Shown here piece after piece: positions 7,649-12,366 of a stretch of DNA of 12,366 nt (position 1 is its first letter; each line of letters starts with the position of its first letter). The stretch covers positions 1 through 12,366 of the forward strand of contig JAGYOT010000015.1 in NCBI GenBank assembly GCA_018399455.1. Direction: 5' to 3'. The position numbers and the translations under genes were made by a program. The DNA is from Desulfobacterales bacterium. GTDB taxonomy: Bacteria > Desulfobacterota > Desulfobacteria > Desulfobacterales > Desulfosalsimonadaceae. The notes beneath the pieces are model-generated. The model was not told where the DNA came from, did not search any database, and was given only the letters and a program-made list of their open reading frames with translations.

Positions 7649-8710
7649 ATGGCTGTATCCGCAAAAGACATACTTGCAGAAAGGCCTGTGACGGCCTCGG
7701 CCCCATGCCGGGTGGATATGGGGGGAACCCTGGATATCGCATCCTTCTTTTATCCGCTCGCGCATCTTTCGCCCGTGACGGTCAATATTGCCGTTAATTT
7801 GCGGACAACGGTGCGCCTGACCTCGTATCAGCCGGGCTGTATCAAAGTTTCATCCAACGGATTCGGGAGTGCCGAATATGCACTGGACCGGCTCCCCCTG
7901 GACCATCATCGTCTGGGCCTGATGTTTGCCGTTGCCGCCTACTTTCACCTGGACGGACTCCATATCCAGATTGATTCAGCTTCTCCGCCGGAGAGTGCCC
8001 TTGGCGGCTCCTCCATTGCGGCGGTGGCCCTGATCGGAGCCTATCAACGTCTTCTTGCGCAAACGGGTCGGCCGCCGGCATCCCGGGAGGTTATCGCTTT
8101 TCTGGCTCACGCGATTGAAGAAATCACCGCGGGCGTTCCCTGTGGATTGCAGGATCAGCTTGCAGGCGTTTATGGAGGCGTTAATGCGTGGCACTGGAAA
8201 GGGGTGGCCGGGGGCAAATGGTTTCAAAAGGAGACGCTGATCCCACGGGTTCAGCACTCAGCGCTTGACAAATCCATCCTTCTGGCATATTGCGGAATAC
8301 CGCATGCCTCGAAAAATATTAACGGAAGATGGGTGCGCCAGTTTTTATCCGGCCGTTTCCGGCGGGAATGGACGGAAATCGCCGAATGCAGCAAAGCGTT
8401 TGCCCATGCGCTCAAATCCATGGACTGGGTTTCAGCCGCACATTGGATGAACCGGGAGACGGAGATCCGCACCGGCCTGACACCGGATGTGTTTGATGAG
8501 ACAGGCGGGCTACTTGTCTCCGCCGCCCGCAGGCTTCAATGCGGCGCGCGCTTCTGCGGGGCCGGCGGGGGCGGATGCGTCTGGGCCATCGGCCCGGTGC
8601 AATGTATTGCTGAACTAAAAGACGAGTGGCAGTCAATTCTGAAACAAACTGCCACGGGGAGACTTTTGGAGGCTTCGACGGATGCCGAAGGACTGCGCAT
8701 ACAAGCGTGA
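7649..8710 (+). CDS. GHMP-family sugar kinase, substrate unknown
   Basis: A 353-residue kinase of the GHMP superfamily (galactokinase, homoserine, mevalonate and phosphomevalonate kinases). All three family motifs are visible. Motif 1 near the N-terminus reads APCRVDMGGTLDI. Motif 2, the phosphate-binding glycine/serine loop, is PPESALGGSSIAA (113-125). Motif 3 is the glycine-rich FCGAGGGGC (302-310). A CGLQDQLAGVYGG stretch (from C165) places a probable catalytic aspartate at D169; this QDQ...YGG pattern resembles the heptose-7-phosphate kinase (HddA), fucokinase and COG2605-type branch rather than mevalonate kinase. No cognate nucleotidyltransferase, isomerase or phosphatase of a heptose or fucose pathway lies nearby, so the substrate cannot be assigned. 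The start is ATG 7649, 6 bases after the recO stop, with no strong ribosome binding site. The kinase fold is confident; the role is open. Confidence 0.88.
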   Translation: MAVSAKDILAERPVTASAPCRVDMGGTLDIASFFYPLAHLSPVTVNIAVNLRTTVRLTSYQPGCIKVSSNGFGSAEYALDRLPLDHHRLGLMFAVAAYFHLDGLHIQIDSASPPESALGGSSIAAVALIGAYQRLLAQTGRPPASREVIAFLAHAIEEITAGVPCGLQDQLAGVYGGVNAWHWKGVAGGKWFQKETLIPRVQHSALDKSILLAYCGIPHASKNINGRWVRQFLSGRFRREWTEIAECSKAFAHALKSMDWVSAAHWMNRETEIRTGLTPDVFDETGGLLVSAARRLQCGARFCGAGGGGCVWAIGPVQCIAELKDEWQSILKQTATGRLLEASTDAEGLRIQA

Positions 8711-8805
8711 ACCAGTCGGATGATGCTGTTGCGGCTTCTAACCGGGCCTCATACGCCGGGCTTGATATCCAGGACTTTAATCGGACAGGTGGAAACAGCA
8801 GATGA
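8707..8805 (+). CDS. Possible 32-codon ORF bridging the kinase gene and glyQ
   Basis: A short reading frame begins at GTG 8707, overlapping the kinase stop as GTGA. It ends with a TGA that overlaps the glyQ start as ATGA (8802-8805). The predicted peptide begins [20 protein letters not shown] and is polar, with no recognisable motif. The four-base overlaps at both ends are the kind seen in translationally coupled operons and fill the 91-base gap exactly. Against it: the peptide is very short, there is no well-placed ribosome binding site before the GTG, and glyQ has its own strong one (aggtgg, 8787-8792). It may be a coupling ORF or simply chance. Confidence 0.2.
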   Translation: MNQSDDAVAASNRASYAGLDIQDFNRTGGNSR

Positions 8806-9671
8806 ATTTTCAGAACGTTATTATTTCTCTTCAAAATTTCTGGGCCAGGAAAGGATGCGTATTGGTCCAGCCCTATGATCTCGAGGTCGGTGCGGGCACG
8901 TTTCATCCGGCTACCCTGTTGAAATCGCTAAGTCCGGAACCTTGGAATGTCGCTTATGTCCAGCCTTCCAGACGGCCTACCGACGGCCGATACGGTGAAA
9001 ATCCCTACCGACTGCAGCACTACTACCAGTTTCAGGTAATCCTTAAGCCTTCGCCCAAAGATGTTCAGACCCAATTCCTGAACAGCCTTAAAGCCCTGGG
9101 GATTGATGCTCTGGATCACGATATCCGGTTTATTGAGGACGACTGGGAGTCGCCCACGCTGGGGGCGGCCGGGCTGGGCTGGGAAGTCTGGCTGGACGGC
9201 ATGGAAATTTCCCAGTTTACCTATTTCCAGATTGCCGGCAGCATTGAGGTCCATCCGGTCTCTGTGGAGATTACCTACGGACTGGAGCGGATCTGCATGT
9301 ATCTGCAGGGCGTGGACAATGTCTTTGATCTTAAATGGAACGATCATTTAAGCTACGGCGACATTCACCACCGGGAAGAGGTCGAACAGTCCACTTACAA
9401 TTTTGAAACCGCGGCTGTGGACATGCTGTTTGACTGTTTTGCCAAATTCGAAGCCGAATCGCAGCGAATTATCGGGCAGGACCTTGTCCTGCCCGCTTAT
9501 GAATACTGCCTGAAATGCTCACATGTGTTTAACCTCCTGGACGCGCGCGGTGCCATCAGTGTTACCGAGCGAACGGGCTATATCGCCCGTATCCGCCATC
9601 TGGCCAGGCGCTGTGCCGAGGCCTATATCCGGCAGCGCGACGATATGGGCCATCCGCTGTTAAGCAAATAG
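8802..9671 (+). CDS. glyQ: Glycyl-tRNA synthetase alpha subunit
   Basis: GlyQ is the class II catalytic subunit of the bacterial alpha2beta2 glycyl-tRNA synthetase, which activates glycine with ATP and charges tRNA-Gly in the cytoplasm. The 289 residues align along their whole length with E. coli GlyQ as I remember it. Shared blocks include [12 protein letters not shown] near the N-terminus, the motif 2 region RRPTDGRYG (57-65), [35 protein letters not shown] (from about 193) and [15 protein letters not shown] near the C-terminus. The start ATG 8802 is well supported by the ribosome binding site aggtgg (8787-8792) nine bases upstream. The partner glyS starts 50 bases downstream with no terminator between, so the two are very likely co-transcribed. 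No T-box leader is visible upstream. Confidence 0.98.
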   Translation: MNFQNVIISLQNFWARKGCVLVQPYDLEVGAGTFHPATLLKSLSPEPWNVAYVQPSRRPTDGRYGENPYRLQHYYQFQVILKPSPKDVQTQFLNSLKALGIDALDHDIRFIEDDWESPTLGAAGLGWEVWLDGMEISQFTYFQIAGSIEVHPVSVEITYGLERICMYLQGVDNVFDLKWNDHLSYGDIHHREEVEQSTYNFETAAVDMLFDCFAKFEAESQRIIGQDLVLPAYEYCLKCSHVFNLLDARGAISVTERTGYIARIRHLARRCAEAYIRQRDDMGHPLLSK

Positions 9672-9721
9672 AATTTGATGGATAAAATCTTCATACATCT
9701 TTCGACATATCAGAGGTAGGG

Positions 9722-11827
9722 ATGGAGCCACTGCTGATTGAAATTGGAACAGAAGAAATCCCGGCGGGCTATATTGAGCCGGCCTTAAATGCGTTTTCTG
9801 AGGACCTGCTGCACCGCCTGAATGAAAACCGGATTGAGCATGGAGAGGCCAGGATTTTTGGAACCCCGCGCCGTCTTGCGGTACTGGTCAAGGCGGTTGC
9901 CGCCCGCCAGAAACCCCGGGTGATGGAGCAGACCGGCCCGCCTGAACGGGTTGCCTTTGATGAAGGGGGCAGCCTGACGATGGCCGCCCGTAAGTTTGCT
10001 GAAAAAAACGGAATTTCCCCCCGGCAACTATCCGTTAAGGAAACAGACAAAGGCCGGTATGTGGTTTTTCGCAAAACCGAGCCTGGCCGGTCCACCCGGT
10101 CGATTCTCAAAGAATTGCTGCCGGACATCATCCTTGCGATTCCGTTTCCCAAAACCATGCGCTGGGCAGATCTCTCCGTTTACTTTGCCCGGCCCATCCA
10201 TTCCCTGGCAGCCCTCCTGGGCAAACAGGTCATAACCTGTCAGGTCGGGGACGTTAAAAGCGGCCGCTATAGCTTTGGTCACCGGTTTCTGCATCCCAAA
10301 AAAATAAAACTGGAAAATTCAGCTGACTATGCCAGGGCGCTTACCGATGCCTGGGTAATTGCTGATATCTCCAGACGCCAGGCCATGATGGAAGAGCAGA
10401 TGGCCGAGGCGGTTAAAGCCGTGAATGGCAGGGTGCTGCAGGATGCTGAACTTGTGAAGACGGTAACCCATTTGGTTGAATATCCGGCAACGATCCTTGG
10501 CCGGTTTGATACCCGTTTTCTCGAACTTCCCCGGGAAGTACTGATTACGGCAATGCGGGAGCATCAGCGCTATTTTGCCGTTGTGGATGACAAAGAGCAG
10601 GTGATGCCGTATTTTCTGGCGGTCAACAATACGCTGGCCAGAGATATGACACTTGTTGGAAGAGGGCACGAACGGGTCCTGAAAGCAAGGCTGGAGGATG
10701 CCCGTTTCTTTTATCAGATGGACCGGAAATCCTCTCTTGAACAGATGACGGAAAAACTGAAAACAGTCCTCTTTCAGGCGGACCTTGGCTCCGTTTATGA
10801 CAAGGTCCGCCGGGTGAGACGGGTTGCGGGCCATCTTGCCCGCTATCTGAAAATTGATGAAAGCATGGAGAAGCATCTGGATCGGGCGGCATGGCTCAGC
10901 AAATCGGATCTGGTTTCCCTGATGGTAAATGAATTCCCAAAATTACAAGGGGTCATGGGAAGGATTTATGCGCAAGCTTCAGGCGAAGCGGATTCAGTTT
11001 CCAAAGCCATTGAAGAACACTACAGGCCGATAGCTTCGGGCGGCAGACTACCGCAGACACTTGTCGGTTCAATGCTCAGCATTTCCGACAAAATAGATTC
11101 CATTTGCGGATGCTTTCTGATCGGCCTGGTCCCCACCGGTGCGTCCGATCCCTATGCGTTAAGGCGGCAGGCGATAGGTCTGCTGCAGATTATTCTCGAA
11201 ACCAAGCTTCCCCTTTCCATTGACTGGCTTGTTGACGCAAGCCTTACGACCCTGAACGACGTCCAGCGAAATATCTCTCTGGAAACCGCCCATCAGCAGG
11301 CTGTCGCATTTTTAATGGCCCGACTGTCCCACATTCTTGAGGCTGAAGGGATTTCCAAAGATGCGGTCGCGGCCGTCATGGCAGCTTCAGAAAACGAGCC
11401 CGTCCCGGTTGTTGCTGCAAAGGCGCATTCCCTGGAACGTCTCAAAGCTGAACCCGAATTTAACACCCTGGCTGTGGGATTCAAACGCGTTGTTAATATT
11501 ATTCGAAAAGCCGATCCGACTGACACCCAAACCGCGGATTCCAAAAACCTGAAAGCAGACCCCGCGCTTTTTGAATATGAGGCCGAGTCCATGCTGCTCA
11601 AGGATTTCCACGCCGTTTCAGAGGCAGTTCGCGACAATTTGAATAAAGGCGAGATGGACCAGGCATTTTCGGCAGTAACGACTCTGCGCCAATCAGTGGA
11701 TCGGTTTTTTGATGAGGTACTGGTCATGACAGATGATACAGCACGGCGGAAAAACCGACTGTTGCTGCTCAAACAGATATCTGAACTTTTTGCCTTGCTG
11801 GCGGATTTTTCACGAATCTCTACATAG
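9722..11827 (+). CDS. glyS: Glycyl-tRNA synthetase beta subunit
   Basis: GlyS is the large subunit of the heterotetrameric glycyl-tRNA synthetase; it recognises and binds tRNA-Gly while GlyQ carries the active site. The 701 residues compare with 689 in E. coli. It opens with the family hallmark LIEIGTEEIP (5-14) and an early PRRLA. It then has the B3/B4-like region with MRWADLSVYFARPIHS and GHRF, an HD-type region around H385 to D396 (HLDRAAWLSKSD) followed by LQGVMGRIYA, a DPYALRRQAIG block, and a C-terminal DALR-type anticodon-binding domain (about 610-701, including VDRFFDEVLVMTDD). The start ATG 9722 has gagg (9713-9716) five bases upstream. No frameshift or gap is seen. A small gene follows 39 bases after the stop. 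Confidence 0.98.
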   Translation: MEPLLIEIGTEEIPAGYIEPALNAFSEDLLHRLNENRIEHGEARIFGTPRRLAVLVKAVAARQKPRVMEQTGPPERVAFDEGGSLTMAARKFAEKNGISPRQLSVKETDKGRYVVFRKTEPGRSTRSILKELLPDIILAIPFPKTMRWADLSVYFARPIHSLAALLGKQVITCQVGDVKSGRYSFGHRFLHPKKIKLENSADYARALTDAWVIADISRRQAMMEEQMAEAVKAVNGRVLQDAELVKTVTHLVEYPATILGRFDTRFLELPREVLITAMREHQRYFAVVDDKEQVMPYFLAVNNTLARDMTLVGRGHERVLKARLEDARFFYQMDRKSSLEQMTEKLKTVLFQADLGSVYDKVRRVRRVAGHLARYLKIDESMEKHLDRAAWLSKSDLVSLMVNEFPKLQGVMGRIYAQASGEADSVSKAIEEHYRPIASGGRLPQTLVGSMLSISDKIDSICGCFLIGLVPTGASDPYALRRQAIGLLQIILETKLPLSIDWLVDASLTTLNDVQRNISLETAHQQAVAFLMARLSHILEAEGISKDAVAAVMAASENEPVPVVAAKAHSLERLKAEPEFNTLAVGFKRVVNIIRKADPTDTQTADSKNLKADPALFEYEAESMLLKDFHAVSEAVRDNLNKGEMDQAFSAVTTLRQSVDRFFDEVLVMTDDTARRKNRLLLLKQISELFALLADFSRIST

Positions 11828-11866
11828 TGCCCAAACGAAAACAAGGACTGAGGAGGAAAACAATCT

Positions 11867-12366
<500 letters not shown>

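Noticed and set aside
8711..8801. T-box or glycine riboswitch leader before glyQ
   Set aside because: The gap is too short, lacks the T-box consensus and any terminator stem, and is mostly covered by a possible short ORF. It holds only a short CCGGGC direct repeat.
8412..8906. 164-codon - strand open frame across the kinase-glyQ junction
   Set aside because: It overlaps the glycine-rich motif 3 of the kinase and the start of glyQ, is very Arg/Pro-rich, and shows no recognisable domain.

Overview
This window reads as a stretch of housekeeping chromosome from a Gram-negative bacterium, most likely a sulfate-reducer-type Desulfobacterota (former Deltaproteobacteria, Desulfobacterales-like). That placement is an inference. 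It rests on the periplasmic SurA-type chaperone with a single parvulin domain, the split alpha/beta glycyl-tRNA synthetase, and the order mfd - surA-like - rodZ-like - mgtE - recO - GHMP kinase - glyQ - glyS - small protein - ligA, which I associate with that group from memory. All recognisable genes lie on the + strand and are tightly packed. I see no mobile element, CRISPR array, tRNA or rRNA.

Layout. Positions 1-100 hold no complete gene; they contain a sizeable imperfect hairpin (17-60) just upstream of mfd. Positions 101-3613 encode Mfd, the transcription-repair coupling factor. Positions 3647-4657 encode a secreted SurA-like chaperone whose parvulin active-site histidines look replaced. 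After an 89-base gap comes a very compact block: a RodZ-like membrane HTH protein (4747-5505, TTG start), the Mg2+ transporter MgtE (5513-6868), RecO (6872-7642) and a GHMP-family sugar kinase of unknown substrate (7649-8710). Gaps inside this block are only 3-7 bases, which points to co-transcription and probable translational coupling.

A 91-base gap, bridged end to end by a doubtful 32-codon ORF, leads to glyQ (8802-9671) and glyS (9722-11827), the two subunits of glycyl-tRNA synthetase. They are followed by an 86-residue uncharacterised acidic protein with a very strong ribosome binding site (11867-12127), a modest intrinsic-terminator-like hairpin (12157-12180), and the first 53 codons of ligA, the NAD-dependent DNA ligase, which runs off the right edge.

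How the genes relate. Three encode DNA repair or replication functions (mfd, recO, ligA), three act at the envelope (surA-like, rodZ-like, mgtE) and two in translation (glyQ, glyS). They do not form one pathway; the arrangement looks like a growth-linked housekeeping cluster. The least explained parts are the GHMP kinase, the 86-residue protein, the divergent parvulin domain and the hairpin before mfd. I found no clear evidence of a new multi-gene system.
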